From a virus, in the IMG/VR virus record IMGVR_UViG_3300032160_000006, positions 1-59,842 of that record: a DNA stretch of 59,842 bases; one strand, 5' to 3'. Position numbers and translations under genes: made by a program. Positions 41,829 through 51,765 of this stretch are shown here, piece after piece (position 1 is the stretch's first letter; each line of letters begins with the position of its first letter). The notes below the pieces were generated by a model. The model was not told the origin of the DNA, did no database searches, and saw only the letters and a program-made list of their open reading frames with translations.

Positions 41829-42080
41829 ATGGCCAAACTACTCTTCGACGTTCCGTATCCTCAGGGCGGCAATCCGCTGGTGAACCCATACCCCACGGTC
41901 GACCGCTTCGCGCTCGCCACGCTCCCTGCCATCGCGTCCGCGGGCCGCGGCAAGTGCGTCATCGTGACGGACGGCACGTTCCAGCACCCGGCGACGAGCG
42001 GAGTCGGTCAAGCCTACGTCGGAGGGGGCACCTACGAGAACGTGATTTGGAACAACGGGCAGGCCTGGATCACGGTTTAG
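41829..42080 (+). CDS. Small structural-region protein (83 aa)
   Basis: 83 residues, beta-rich with Gly/Asn turns (GVGQAYVGGGTYENVIWNNGQAWITV). It sits between the tRNA and the polyvalent gene. May be a minor capsid or decoration protein; not recognised. Confidence 0.6.
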   Translation: MAKLLFDVPYPQGGNPLVNPYPTVDRFALATLPAIASAGRGKCVIVTDGTFQHPATSGVGQAYVGGGTYENVIWNNGQAWITV

Positions 42081-42084
42081 CAAT

Positions 42085-42112
42085 TTGACAGCAGGACACT
42101 TGGCGGTATGGA
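42085..42112 (+). promoter_or_regulatory. Putative promoter before the polyvalent gene
   Basis: TTGACA at 42085-42090 is followed 16 bases later by TATGGA (42107-42112). The ATG at 42120 lies only 8 bases beyond, so the transcript would be nearly leaderless. Weak -10 match. Confidence 0.4.
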
Positions 42113-42119
42113 CGACTAA

Positions 42120-45100
42120 ATGCCGTCTTCCAACGATCCCGCCGACCGCGAGGTTGATCCGGGCGAGGAACTGACGCCGCAGCCCGAGAAGGCGCCGGCG
42201 CAGCCCGCGCCAGAAAAGCCAGAGACCCAAGCGGAGCCAGCCGAGGCCCCGGCGCAACCAGCCCCGGTGATGCCCACGGGTACGCAGACGCCGGCTGATA
42301 TTACCCGTCAGTTTGCGGCACAGGGATTTGGGACTCCGTCGGCAGGCTACAAGCCGCCGGCACCGGCCGCGGCCCCCGCCCCGGTAGCGCCCGAGCCGTA
42401 TGAAGAGCCGTCGCAGGAGGAGCGTTATGCGGCCGCCCACAAGCAGGCGGATGAGGCATTCGCAAAAGACTGGTCCGAACAGAACCCGTTCAAGACGTCG
42501 TTCGAGATGCCGGCGACGCCGGCCGAGCACTACCAGCGGGCCGAGCGCCAGTCGGATCAAGAGACATTGCAGGCGCGCCGGGATGCGATAGGCGCCCAAC
42601 AGGAATACCAGCGCGACGTGCAGGCCCAGCGTGAGGCGCAGTTGCGTGGCAACGGCCAGCAGATGTATAAGAACGAGGCGACCGGGACATGGGAGCCGCT
42701 GATGGACACGGCGAGCGGGCGGCCGCTGTACCACGAGGTTCCGTGGCGGGATGCGGTGGACGCCAAGGGGACGCCTGTGCAGGAGATGTACGACAGGTTC
42801 CACCAGAAGCAGACGAAGGCGCTTCCGCTTGAGGCGAGCCCGGACATCACTGACGAGCAGATGTATTGGCGAAAGAAGGATGGATCGACCGTCCCGGCCG
42901 GCAGGGCCGAAGACTTGGCCAATAGCCCGAACATCCAGACGGCGCGTGCCGCGATCCGCGCGGTCGGCGCACGCAATTCGGCCCAATGGAAGGAGGCGAT
43001 CATCCCGATCCAGATGCACGCCGATCAGGCCAAGGACGATTTCGAGACCGCGCAGGCGAAGTTCGACCGCAACGGCGTGCCGCAACCCGGCAGCGAATTC
43101 GATACCACTCCGCTACAGGCGCGGATCGACGCGCTGTCGGCCGACCCGAAGTTCAACGAGGAAGCCGGCGGATTCTTGTCCATCGGTGCGAAGCCCACGC
43201 CGGCCAATCAGGGCCTTCATGCGCAGGTCGCCGCGTTACAGGCGCAGAAGCAGGCGATCGACGATCAGGCTGGCAAGGCATGGGACTCGGTGCAGCCAGG
43301 CGGCCAACTCTATTGGGCGAACCGGCAGGCCAACATGGAGGTGAGCCTTCACCGGGCGACGGCCGAATACCATGCGACAACCTTCCTCGAGGCAGAACGC
43401 CGGGCTATCATCAAGGCACAGGCCTTGAACCCGGATACCGATGCGACCCTCCAGAGCATTCTGGCCAAGAAGCAACAGTTGTTCGACGCCATCGGATTTC
43501 ATGGCAAGGTGGCTCAAAACCTTGCCCAGAATCGACCACTGCCGGCGGCCCCGGGACCGATCACAGCGCCCGGCGCGGTGCCTGCGGGGAACGAGGACAC
43601 GACGCCCAAGCCGCCCCCTCCCCGACCAGCGCAGCCGACAGGGCCGGTCGCGCCGATCCCGGTGAGTGCCCCGGCCGGGAACCAGCCGCCGCCCCGTCCG
43701 GGCCAGACAACCCTTGGCCGGGATTGGGAGAAGGCGTCGCCGATCGAGCGCCTCAAGATGATCTTTGGCACGCACGGGTACGGCCCGACCGAGCCAGAGA
43801 AGGCCCCTCCCGCGATCGGCAGCGAAGCCGCCGGGACCAAGGGCAGCCTGTTCACGATCCCCAAGGCTCAGGGCACGGGCACGGCAGCCGGGATCATCGA
43901 CGCGGCCAATGAGTTCGCCTCCTCGCTTTCGACCCCCGAGAATGTGCTCCTTTTGGCAGCCACCGCAGGCGGCGGGGCAGTCGAGGACGCACTCGTTCAG
44001 GGCACGCGGATGGCGCTCGCCGCAAGGGGCGCTCAGGCGGCGACGCTGGGCACCTTCACCGCCCAAGGGGCCATGGGCACGGTCCATGCCTATCAGGAGG
44101 CGAAGAAGGTGCTGGCCGACCCGAAATCCACCCGGGCGGATCGCGCACGAGCCGTCGCTGGCGTTGTCCTACAGGCCGCGATGACCGCCGGCGCGGGTGC
44201 CGGGACCGTCGGGCTCGCCAAGGGCCTCAAGGGCCCCAAGGGCGGTCCTCCCAAGGGACCGGAGACGGCCCCAAAGACGCCCGAGACGCCCCCAGCGAAA
44301 CCGGCAGCGGAAGCAGAGCCGGAGACCCGCGAGGCGCCTGGACTGAGAGAGCAGATTCTCGGGGCGAAACCGGCAGCGGAACCGGCAAAGCCTGCCGACG
44401 TCGCCAAGCCCGGAACGCCCGGGGCGAACGCCGCCGTGCCGCTTGAACTGCCGCACAACGAACCCATTCCACGCACAGAGGCCGAGAAACAAACCCATGC
44501 CGGTCAGGCGGCCGAAGCTGCGGAAGCAGCGGGCCAGGTAACGCCGCCGGCAGAGACACCGAAATCCAATGCCAATACTACCGGGAAAGAGCAAAGAGGT
44601 CCAAGCCCAGAACTTCCGCGAGTTCGGGAAGGGGCCAACGTACCAGCACACGGAAGCGAAGTTCGGGAAGGCCCGAGCGGACAAGCAGAGAATCGCGGTA
44701 GTGCTGTCGAACGCCCGCAAGAGCGGGTCGAAGCACCAAACGCGCCGGCTGTTCCAAAGCCCGAGGGGGCGGTAAGAAAGGAGTTTCCCTCCAATGAGCA
44801 CGCCGCATTCATCGGCCACCAAGAGGGCGTCGAGCCGGGGGATCCGGGCATCGACCTATACAACCTGAAGCACGACATCCCAGACCATCCCAAGGGCAGC
44901 ACGGTGAGCGCCGAGACACTGCGGAAGCAGGGTATTCCCGTACCGGGTGAAGGAATTTCAACCACAACGCCTCCTGAGACGGAGGCACCAGCCACAGGAG
45001 AGAAATCAAATGAGCGCATACGGAAACGAAGCGGTAGCGAGAAGCCTGCACCGGGGGCCGTCGGTCCCCAACGAGAAGGAGGAGCACCACCTGCACATGG

Positions 45101-48100
45101 CGGCCCACGAGAGCCACATGAGGCACCACGAGGCGGCAATGAGGGACCACGAGAGCCACATGCGGGCGCACGAGGCGCACCTGAGCAGGTACAGGGAGGA
45201 CCACCCCGAGGAGAACGAGCCGGCGGTAATGCCGAAGCCGTAGGGCCGGAGGCGGTACATCGCGCCAAGCTGGAGGCGGTGGCGGACAAGCTGCGGGCGC
45301 AACTCGATCAGGCGCACGAGCAGGCCGGGAGCGGCGATGCGGCGACGGAGGCCAAGGGCCGCGCCCGTGTCGCTGGCGTCCGCGAACGGCTGGCCGCGGT
45401 CGAGAAGATGATTTCACCGGAGAAGGCAGTTTCACTCGCCAGTGAAAAGGCGCCTACTGGTGAAACTGCGGCTACTGCCAAGCCGCCCGAACAGATGGAA
45501 CTCGGCTTACCCAAGGATGTCTCGGCTCAGGTCAAGACCGGCGTCGTCTCGGGTACGACGGCCGAGAAGTGGGCGGACGCGGTGCTCGCCAAACGCGCCG
45601 CGCGAAAGGGCGGCCGGACGGACCTGAAGGGCGAGGCTGGCGCGGTCGAGCCGGGAGCCGCAGGCGAAGCCGCGCAGATCCTTGCGGCTGCGTTCGTCAA
45701 GGGCACCGCGCATTTCGAGCGGGGCCTGCGGGAATTTGGCGCATGGTCAACCCAGATGATAAAGGATTTCGGGGAGGCGGTTAAGCCCCACTTGCAAGCC
45801 ATATGGGATCGCGTGAGCAAGTCCGCCGAGGGGCGCGGCGCTCCACCCGTGCCGAACAAGCCGCAGCCCGTGCCCGGCCAGAAGGGACGCTTCTTCCGCA
45901 GCCTGCCGGACACGGAGCGTGAGAGGAATGCGGCCATCGTGAGGCAGACCTTTGAGAGACGCCCGCAGGAGCCCGATCTAGAGGCGGCCGATGCGATCAT
46001 CAAGGAACACGGGCCGGAGAAGGCGATGGACATTTCGATGTCCAAGGCCGACGACGGTGTTCCGCTGCCGGTCAAGAGCGCGATCCATGTCCGCTCGATC
46101 GAGGCTGCTGACGAGAAATTCTTCAATGCCAAGTCTGGCCCAGAGAAGGCCAAGGCCCTCCGCGAGCGTCAGGCCATCTCAAGCCGCATAGCGCCAGGCG
46201 GGACAGAGGTCGGCCAGCAGATCGCCATGTATGCCCAACTCAAGCGCAACGTGAAGACCGCGGCTGTCGACGAGCATATTTCGGACGTCCAGGCCGCCCA
46301 GGAGAAGAAGCTCGGGGGTGACGGGCAGAAGGCCCTAGATGACGCCCAGAAGGCCATGGACGAAGCGAAGCAGAAGGCGATAGACCGTGCGACGCGCGAT
46401 CTCAACAAGGCGCTCGGGCGCGAGGTGCCTGTCGACAAGACGATCTGGGACCAGTACCGCGAGAGCGCGACGGATCGCATGGTCGCTTTGGTTGAATCAA
46501 CCGCCGAGCCGCCGAAAGAACAGGCCCCGCTCAAGGAGTTCACGAACAGGATCGTTGCGGAGATGCGCGCCCGCATTAAGCCGCTCCTGCCCGAAAAGCC
46601 CGGCGCCGAGACACCGCCGCCCACGGCCGCCGACATGCTCAAGGAAGCCGTGGACAACAAGGAAAAGTATGCGGATGTCCTGACGACGGTGCGCGCCGAG
46701 TTTGAGAAGCGCTACGGCGAGGGCAGCCCAGCGCTCGATCTCATTGACACGGAACTGGCGAATATGGGGCTTCGTCCGTATTCTGACAGGCTGCTCACAA
46801 AGGCCATCAAGGAGGCCCACAAGGCGATGGGGGTGCGCGCCGTGCAAATTGCACGAGAGCACCTGTCGAAGAGCGATTCCACGGCAGGCGACATTGCCGA
46901 TGCGCTCGTCAAAGACGCAGGCATCACGGGCGCCGACGCCACTCGACTTGCCAGCGATCTCACGGACAGGGCCAAGGCGATGTACGCCGAGGAGCGCGAG
47001 AAGGCGCTGACGGCGCTCAAGAACCGCTTCACCAATTCGCTGCGTGCCAAGAAGGTGTTCAACGCGGTCGACAAGGCCGTTTCGCTGAACAACCTTGGGG
47101 CGCTCTCGCGTGCCGACGTCCATGACGCGGTTGTCCGTGAGTTGCATCTACCCGAGGCCAAGCCCGAGACGCTGGAAAAGATCGGCAAGCTGGCGGACGC
47201 TGTTTCGACAGCCGCAGATCCGGCTGGCAAGGCCCGTGCCACGCTCGATCTGGCGACGGCAATCCACCGCGCCAAGGAGCCGAGCCGTTGGCAGAGGGCA
47301 ATCGACGTCGGGAGCAGCCTGTGGTACGCCCACATGCTGTCGACAGCGGTGCCCGTTAAGACGCTTGGTGACATAGCCAACGGGAGTGCACAGATGGCCA
47401 CGGCCATTGCGGCAAATCCGGCGCACGTCGGGGACATCGTGAGCGGCTGGCTGTCCGGCCTCGGCGAGGGTCTTACCCGGGCCAAGGGCGTCATGTCCGA
47501 GGGCAAGGGCGCCGTGGGCTACAACCCACTCAAGGGCGGTCAGACCAAGGGCGAAGGCGCCCCGTACCAGATCAGCACGCTCGAGTCTGTCAAGGCCCCT
47601 TACCCGGCCGTCATGAAGTACGTGCCACGGGCCTTCAGGGCCCTCGAGGCGTTCTTTTACGCGCCCGCCCGCGAAGCCTACGCCAAGCTCGCGGCCACGA
47701 AGCTTCTGGAGGGCCAGTACAAGGGCGCGGAATTGGCCTCCAAGGTCAAGGAAACGCTTGGGGTGAGCGCCAACCAGTTTGCCATGTTCAAGGCCCGTGC
47801 CGAGGCCGAGGGCTTCAAGGGATCGGATGCGGGTCTCAGGATTGCCCAGCTTGTCCAGGAACACCGCGCCGCCACGATGCCTGAGGGACAGGCCGCAGCG
47901 CACGCATTCGGCGAGCAGGCGGTCTACAAGCAGGAGCCGACCGGCGTTCTCGGGATCGTGTACCGCGTCCTGCAAGACGCCATCAACAACAAGGTCAAGG
48001 TGGCGGGAATCCCCATACTGAAGCCGTTCCTGCCGTTCATCCGCATCCCTACCAATCTCCTGAACGAGTCGCTCAACTATACGCCCGTCGGGTTGAAGCG

Positions 48101-49088
48101 GGCTGCCATAGGCACGCGCGGTGCAACCGGAGAGTCTGTGGCGATGACCGCCGACGATCGCACGCGGCTTGCGATCAAGAGCGTGGCCGGCAGTCTTCTC
48201 ATGGGAGGCTTGGTTCAGCAGGCCGTTTCGCGCCACGCCGACCGCTCCAAGGAGGCCAAGCACTACTTCGATGTGTCCGGTGAGGGCCCCAAGGACTACG
48301 CCCGCAAGATGCAGCTCCAGCAGACCGGCTGGAGGCCGCACTCCGTCAAGATAGGCGACAAGTGGTACAACTACATGTACACGCCGCTTGCCGTGCCGCT
48401 GTCTGTGGCGGGCAACGTGGCCGATGCCTTGCGATTTGAGAGACGCCCCGACGAGATGCTGCTGGGGAGCCGCGTGGCGGATGCCGTAGGTGCCTCGATG
48501 CGCGGCATCATGGATACGCCGATGCTAGAGGGGTTGTCGAATCTCGCGGATTTCGCGGGGGGCAAGACCTCCGCGGGCAAGGTTGGTCGCTTCCTCATGG
48601 CTACAACGGCGAGCACCGTTGTCCCGGGAATCGTGCGCCAGATAGACCAGGCGCTCGACCCGCGCCAACGGGAGGCCTCAACTCCCGGCGAGCTTGCGAA
48701 ACAGCAGATCCCGTTCGTCCGGCGCGGCGGCGAAGTGCGCACGGATGCCCTCGGAGATCCAATCACGTACACGCCGACGCAGCGTTTCTTCAGCCCCGAG
48801 AAAGCCGATCCTCTACGCCAGGAGCTAAACCGCAGGAACATCGCCATTTCCGAGCCCCCCAGGGACACGAAGATAGGCAACCGGCAGATGACGGACAAGG
48901 AATACGCCACCTACCGGCAGGTCTCCGGCCAGCGCATCAAGTCTCAGCTCCAATCACTCTTGCCGCGTTTCCACGGCATGAAGGATGCCGACGTCCAGAA
49001 GGAAGTGCGGCGCATCGAGGAACAGTCCCACGCTGCCGTGCGGGAGACAATTACCCGAATGGCCTCCCACAATGCCCCGCAGCGATAA
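42120..49088 (+). CDS. Giant polyvalent/internal virion protein (2322 aa)
   Basis: Largest gene of the window. Residues 1-110 are Pro/Ala-rich, 110-480 helical and Gln/Ala-rich, 560-660 hydrophobic (PENVLLLAATAGGGAVED). Residues 700-1060 are low complexity, and 1240-1720 are long helices. From about 1725 (SLWYAHMLSTAVPVKTLGDI) to 2100 there is a domain like those in phage 'large polyvalent proteins', with FRALEAFFYAPAREAYAKLA and FLPFIRIPTNLLNESL. Such proteins are packaged with the genome and injected into the host. It lies between terminase and portal. Confidence 0.75.
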   Translation: MPSSNDPADREVDPGEELTPQPEKAPAQPAPEKPETQAEPAEAPAQPAPVMPTGTQTPADITRQFAAQGFGTPSAGYKPPAPAAAPAPVAPEPYEEPSQEERYAAAHKQADEAFAKDWSEQNPFKTSFEMPATPAEHYQRAERQSDQETLQARRDAIGAQQEYQRDVQAQREAQLRGNGQQMYKNEATGTWEPLMDTASGRPLYHEVPWRDAVDAKGTPVQEMYDRFHQKQTKALPLEASPDITDEQMYWRKKDGSTVPAGRAEDLANSPNIQTARAAIRAVGARNSAQWKEAIIPIQMHADQAKDDFETAQAKFDRNGVPQPGSEFDTTPLQARIDALSADPKFNEEAGGFLSIGAKPTPANQGLHAQVAALQAQKQAIDDQAGKAWDSVQPGGQLYWANRQANMEVSLHRATAEYHATTFLEAERRAIIKAQALNPDTDATLQSILAKKQQLFDAIGFHGKVAQNLAQNRPLPAAPGPITAPGAVPAGNEDTTPKPPPPRPAQPTGPVAPIPVSAPAGNQPPPRPGQTTLGRDWEKASPIERLKMIFGTHGYGPTEPEKAPPAIGSEAAGTKGSLFTIPKAQGTGTAAGIIDAANEFASSLSTPENVLLLAATAGGGAVEDALVQGTRMALAARGAQAATLGTFTAQGAMGTVHAYQEAKKVLADPKSTRADRARAVAGVVLQAAMTAGAGAGTVGLAKGLKGPKGGPPKGPETAPKTPETPPAKPAAEAEPETREAPGLREQILGAKPAAEPAKPADVAKPGTPGANAAVPLELPHNEPIPRTEAEKQTHAGQAAEAAEAAGQVTPPAETPKSNANTTGKEQRGPSPELPRVREGANVPAHGSEVREGPSGQAENRGSAVERPQERVEAPNAPAVPKPEGAVRKEFPSNEHAAFIGHQEGVEPGDPGIDLYNLKHDIPDHPKGSTVSAETLRKQGIPVPGEGISTTTPPETEAPATGEKSNERIRKRSGSEKPAPGAVGPQREGGAPPAHGGPREPHEAPRGGNEGPREPHAGARGAPEQVQGGPPRGERAGGNAEAVGPEAVHRAKLEAVADKLRAQLDQAHEQAGSGDAATEAKGRARVAGVRERLAAVEKMISPEKAVSLASEKAPTGETAATAKPPEQMELGLPKDVSAQVKTGVVSGTTAEKWADAVLAKRAARKGGRTDLKGEAGAVEPGAAGEAAQILAAAFVKGTAHFERGLREFGAWSTQMIKDFGEAVKPHLQAIWDRVSKSAEGRGAPPVPNKPQPVPGQKGRFFRSLPDTERERNAAIVRQTFERRPQEPDLEAADAIIKEHGPEKAMDISMSKADDGVPLPVKSAIHVRSIEAADEKFFNAKSGPEKAKALRERQAISSRIAPGGTEVGQQIAMYAQLKRNVKTAAVDEHISDVQAAQEKKLGGDGQKALDDAQKAMDEAKQKAIDRATRDLNKALGREVPVDKTIWDQYRESATDRMVALVESTAEPPKEQAPLKEFTNRIVAEMRARIKPLLPEKPGAETPPPTAADMLKEAVDNKEKYADVLTTVRAEFEKRYGEGSPALDLIDTELANMGLRPYSDRLLTKAIKEAHKAMGVRAVQIAREHLSKSDSTAGDIADALVKDAGITGADATRLASDLTDRAKAMYAEEREKALTALKNRFTNSLRAKKVFNAVDKAVSLNNLGALSRADVHDAVVRELHLPEAKPETLEKIGKLADAVSTAADPAGKARATLDLATAIHRAKEPSRWQRAIDVGSSLWYAHMLSTAVPVKTLGDIANGSAQMATAIAANPAHVGDIVSGWLSGLGEGLTRAKGVMSEGKGAVGYNPLKGGQTKGEGAPYQISTLESVKAPYPAVMKYVPRAFRALEAFFYAPAREAYAKLAATKLLEGQYKGAELASKVKETLGVSANQFAMFKARAEAEGFKGSDAGLRIAQLVQEHRAATMPEGQAAAHAFGEQAVYKQEPTGVLGIVYRVLQDAINNKVKVAGIPILKPFLPFIRIPTNLLNESLNYTPVGLKRAAIGTRGATGESVAMTADDRTRLAIKSVAGSLLMGGLVQQAVSRHADRSKEAKHYFDVSGEGPKDYARKMQLQQTGWRPHSVKIGDKWYNYMYTPLAVPLSVAGNVADALRFERRPDEMLLGSRVADAVGASMRGIMDTPMLEGLSNLADFAGGKTSAGKVGRFLMATTASTVVPGIVRQIDQALDPRQREASTPGELAKQQIPFVRRGGEVRTDALGDPITYTPTQRFFSPEKADPLRQELNRRNIAISEPPRDTKIGNRQMTDKEYATYRQVSGQRIKSQLQSLLPRFHGMKDADVQKEVRRIEEQSHAAVRETITRMASHNAPQR
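44569..44775 (+). CDS. Nested out-of-frame gene 1, small basic DUF6496-like protein
   Basis: A 68-residue frame (+1 to the giant gene). It contains NFREFGKGPTYQHTEAKFGK and ARADKQRIAVVLSNARKSG, closely resembling small phage proteins with a 'kgkt...RKQAIAIALSeaRK' core (DUF6496-like). In the same bases the giant gene reads as low-complexity Pro/Gly/Glu/Arg. So the +1 frame looks more protein-like. No strong ribosome site is seen. Expression is inferred only. Confidence 0.5.
   Translation: MPILPGKSKEVQAQNFREFGKGPTYQHTEAKFGKARADKQRIAVVLSNARKSGSKHQTRRLFQSPRGR
45010..45243 (+). CDS. Nested out-of-frame gene 2, His-rich repeat protein
   Basis: The ATG at 45010 follows AGGAGAGAAATCAA, a very good ribosome site. 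It encodes 77 residues, +1 to the giant gene. HESHMRHHEAAMRDHESHM is a regular histidine-bearing helical repeat of about seven residues (HExHMRx). It ends in an acidic Pro tail. The giant gene here is low complexity (Pro/Arg/Gly/Glu). A metal-binding helix is plausible. Confidence 0.55.
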   Translation: MSAYGNEAVARSLHRGPSVPNEKEEHHLHMAAHESHMRHHEAAMRDHESHMRAHEAHLSRYREDHPEENEPAVMPKP

Positions 49089-49128
49089 CTCGCTTTCCGG
49101 TAACGCAGCCGTATAACGACCAAATCCA

Positions 49129-51369
49129 ATGGACTCGCCGACAGCAGAATTCATCCATGAGACGGCAGCCGCGGTGGGTCCGCCAGACCCAGCCACCCCG
49201 CAGGTCCCGTTCCAGACGCCGCTCAAGCTGACGCGCGAGCAGGAGGACCGGATGATCGAGCACGCCTTCAACCGCGAACGCGGCATCTCCAACGAACTCG
49301 GGCGCGACCAGACGTTGCAGCCGACGTGGTGGGCCAATCTGGCGCCATCCCCGAACATGCAGTCGGCCGCCCAGGGCTTCCTCCAAGCCAGCACGTTCCT
49401 TGGCAAGAGGAGTCGCTTCGAGGCGTCCTTCATGAACGACGTTTCGTGGCGCCCGTGGACGATGGGGGTCGACAACATCTTCATGCAGTCGAACATCGTG
49501 GTCCCTCTGTCGCGCCGGATAACGCGCCAGATGATCGCGCGGGCAAAGAAGAACTTCTTCGGGTCCGAGCCGTGGCTTTCGGTGGACCCCACTCCGGGCA
49601 CCGGCGACCAGCTCGAGGCGGATCAGGCCGAGAGGATCGAGCGGTACTGCCGCTTCAAGGCCCGCGAGGCGAACACAAAGGGCAACCTTGGCCGCGGCAT
49701 CTCCCAAGCCCTTATCTTGGGCGAAGTGGCCATGAAGACGGCCTACGTCGTCCGCGACCAGATATTCGACACAGAGGCTCAGGTCTTGGTGGACGTCGAG
49801 GGCAAGGCCGTGCTGGGGGATGACGGCAACACGATCAGCCAAGAGGACCAGTGGCAGCGCAACGAGGACGAGGGCACCGATCAGGAGTACTTGGCGCGCG
49901 ACATGATTACGCCTAGGCCCGCGGCGCCGGTTTTCCAGAAGATGCCGCTCAACAAGCGCCAGGTCCTATTTGAAGGCGCCAAGACGGAGCCGATATTCTA
50001 CAAGGACTTCCTGTGCCCGCTGACGGCACCGAACGTCCAGGAGGCCGACTGCATCTGCCACATCTACGACAAGCAGGTCATGGAGTTCGTCGACCTGATC
50101 GTGAAGCGCGGGATGGTCGACAACAACCAAGCGGGGCGCGACGAGGCGGGCAAGAAGATGATCGCGCTCGTTCAGGCCCTAGACAACAACACGGCGGCGT
50201 CCAAGGCCGCGGTCAACATGGCCATCCGTCCCAACGAGAACTTCACGCCGATGCCGTCCCAAGCCGGCGAGTCGTCCGGGCCGGTCGCCGAGTTCATTGA
50301 GTTCTACATGTGGTACGACGCCAACGGGGACGGCGTGGCCGAGAACATCATGCTGATCTGCGACCGCAACAGCCGGAAGCCCATCTTCTATGACCACGTT
50401 GCGAATATCACGACGGATGGCCTAAGGCCCATCGAGATAGTGCGCGTGAACGGGATCGAGGGCCGCTGGTACGGCCTCGGCATCATGGAACTCTTCGAGT
50501 CCTACCAGACGATAACCGACCTGATGGTCAACCGCTGGAACTTCGAGAACAGCCGCTCGGGCAAGGTTATACTCTGGTCGCCCAAGAACACGCTCGAGGG
50601 CGATCGTGACGGGAACCTGAAGATGGGCTTCGGACAGACGTACACCAAGAAGCCGGGCATGAAGGCCGAGGATATTGTCGAGGTCGTCCGCATGGAGGAC
50701 ATGAAGTTCGACCAGTTCCAGACGCTTGTGCAGTTCTTCATGCAGCTCGCCATGAATGAGTCCGGCGTCACCAACGCCAACGACAACCAGGCGGCGGGCC
50801 TCCAGTCTGCGAAGCTGGCCACGGGGATCATGCAGATAGAGCAGTCGGGCGACGAACTCTTCGCCCCGATCATCGAGGACCTCGCCGAGCCGTTGGGGAA
50901 CATCGTGACCCGCGAGGTCGACGTGACACTGGCCAACCTGGATGCCGAGGAAGCCTTCGACTATTTGGAGGGCAACACGGCCGGGATAGACCACATAAGC
51001 GGAGAGGACGTGCGCGGGCTAAAGTTCCGCTGCCAGATCGAACTCACGACGCACAAGAACCAGCAGATTCTTCAGCTCTCGGCCCAGGCCATTGCGCTCG
51101 TCAAGGACTACTACCTGAACACGCCGCCTCAGGTTCAGGCCTTCGTGGCGCCTCTGTACCGCGCCCAGTTGCGCATCTTGGCTCCGGCCGTCAATCCCGA
51201 CGACGTTATCAAGATCATGCCGGCGCCGCTGGGTCTGCCGGCACCGATGGGGGCAACTCCGGGCGGAACTGGCCAGGCGCCAGAGCCCGTCGGGGGGGCC
51301 ACGGCCGCCGCGTCGTCACCCTTTGGGGCCCAGATGACCCAGGTCAATACGCCAAAGAAGGCGGCCTGA
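49129..51369 (+). CDS. Portal protein
   Basis: 746 residues. It has the sequence of large podovirus portals: SFMNDVSWRPWTMGVDNIFM, PLSRRITRQMIARAKKNFFG, then EFYMWYDANGDGVAEN, GIEGRWYGLGIMELFESYQTITD and NRWNFENSRSG. A long C-terminal helical part ends in Pro/Gly-rich MGATPGGTGQAPEPVGG. It forms the ring through which terminase drives DNA and to which the adaptors attach. Size close to P22-like and SU10-like portals. Confidence 0.88.
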   Translation: MDSPTAEFIHETAAAVGPPDPATPQVPFQTPLKLTREQEDRMIEHAFNRERGISNELGRDQTLQPTWWANLAPSPNMQSAAQGFLQASTFLGKRSRFEASFMNDVSWRPWTMGVDNIFMQSNIVVPLSRRITRQMIARAKKNFFGSEPWLSVDPTPGTGDQLEADQAERIERYCRFKAREANTKGNLGRGISQALILGEVAMKTAYVVRDQIFDTEAQVLVDVEGKAVLGDDGNTISQEDQWQRNEDEGTDQEYLARDMITPRPAAPVFQKMPLNKRQVLFEGAKTEPIFYKDFLCPLTAPNVQEADCICHIYDKQVMEFVDLIVKRGMVDNNQAGRDEAGKKMIALVQALDNNTAASKAAVNMAIRPNENFTPMPSQAGESSGPVAEFIEFYMWYDANGDGVAENIMLICDRNSRKPIFYDHVANITTDGLRPIEIVRVNGIEGRWYGLGIMELFESYQTITDLMVNRWNFENSRSGKVILWSPKNTLEGDRDGNLKMGFGQTYTKKPGMKAEDIVEVVRMEDMKFDQFQTLVQFFMQLAMNESGVTNANDNQAAGLQSAKLATGIMQIEQSGDELFAPIIEDLAEPLGNIVTREVDVTLANLDAEEAFDYLEGNTAGIDHISGEDVRGLKFRCQIELTTHKNQQILQLSAQAIALVKDYYLNTPPQVQAFVAPLYRAQLRILAPAVNPDDVIKIMPAPLGLPAPMGATPGGTGQAPEPVGGATAAASSPFGAQMTQVNTPKKAA

Positions 51370-51450
51370 TTACTAATTCGTCACGAATCAGTAATTTGTT
51401 AGTAGTTGCAAATTGACGCAGCGGTCAGGTCGTGGTGCGCTCGTTGCGCC

Positions 51451-51693
51451 ATGAGTAAACCAATGCGTGCGAAGATGCAGATTCAGTCGGTAGCCAAGCA
51501 GATTGGCGGCTGGTCTGAGATCGTCGAGATGTCAGCGGTCTACGGGGGCAGTACGAACGACGAGGACAACTCGTTTGCGAAGACCACGCCCTCCGGTACG
51601 ATCCGACTGCAGATCGCGAACAAGGAACTGCATGGGGTCTACCAGCCTGGAGACACGTTCTACGTGGACTTCACGCCGGTCCCGAAGACCTAG
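51451..51693 (+). CDS. Small protein after portal (80 aa)
   Basis: The ATG at 51451 gives 80 residues with strands such as MSAVYGG, GTIRLQIANKELHG and TFYVDFTPV. Small beta-barrel-like; perhaps a minor virion protein. A TTGACG element sits about 40 bases upstream. Followed by a strong terminator. Confidence 0.6.
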   Translation: MSKPMRAKMQIQSVAKQIGGWSEIVEMSAVYGGSTNDEDNSFAKTTPSGTIRLQIANKELHGVYQPGDTFYVDFTPVPKT

Positions 51694-51726
51694 CTAGTTC
51701 CCCGTAATCACCTCCGCAAGGAGCGA

Positions 51727-51765
51727 GCCCCGGTGTCGCCGCAAGGCAATCGGGGCCTTTTATTT
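51727..51765. terminator. Rho-independent terminator, likely bidirectional
   Basis: GCCCCG (51727) pairs with CGGGGC (51751), with an inner GCC-GCAA-GGC hairpin and then CTTTTATTT. It ends the portal unit. The facing minus-strand gene stops inside its T-run. Confidence 0.85.
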
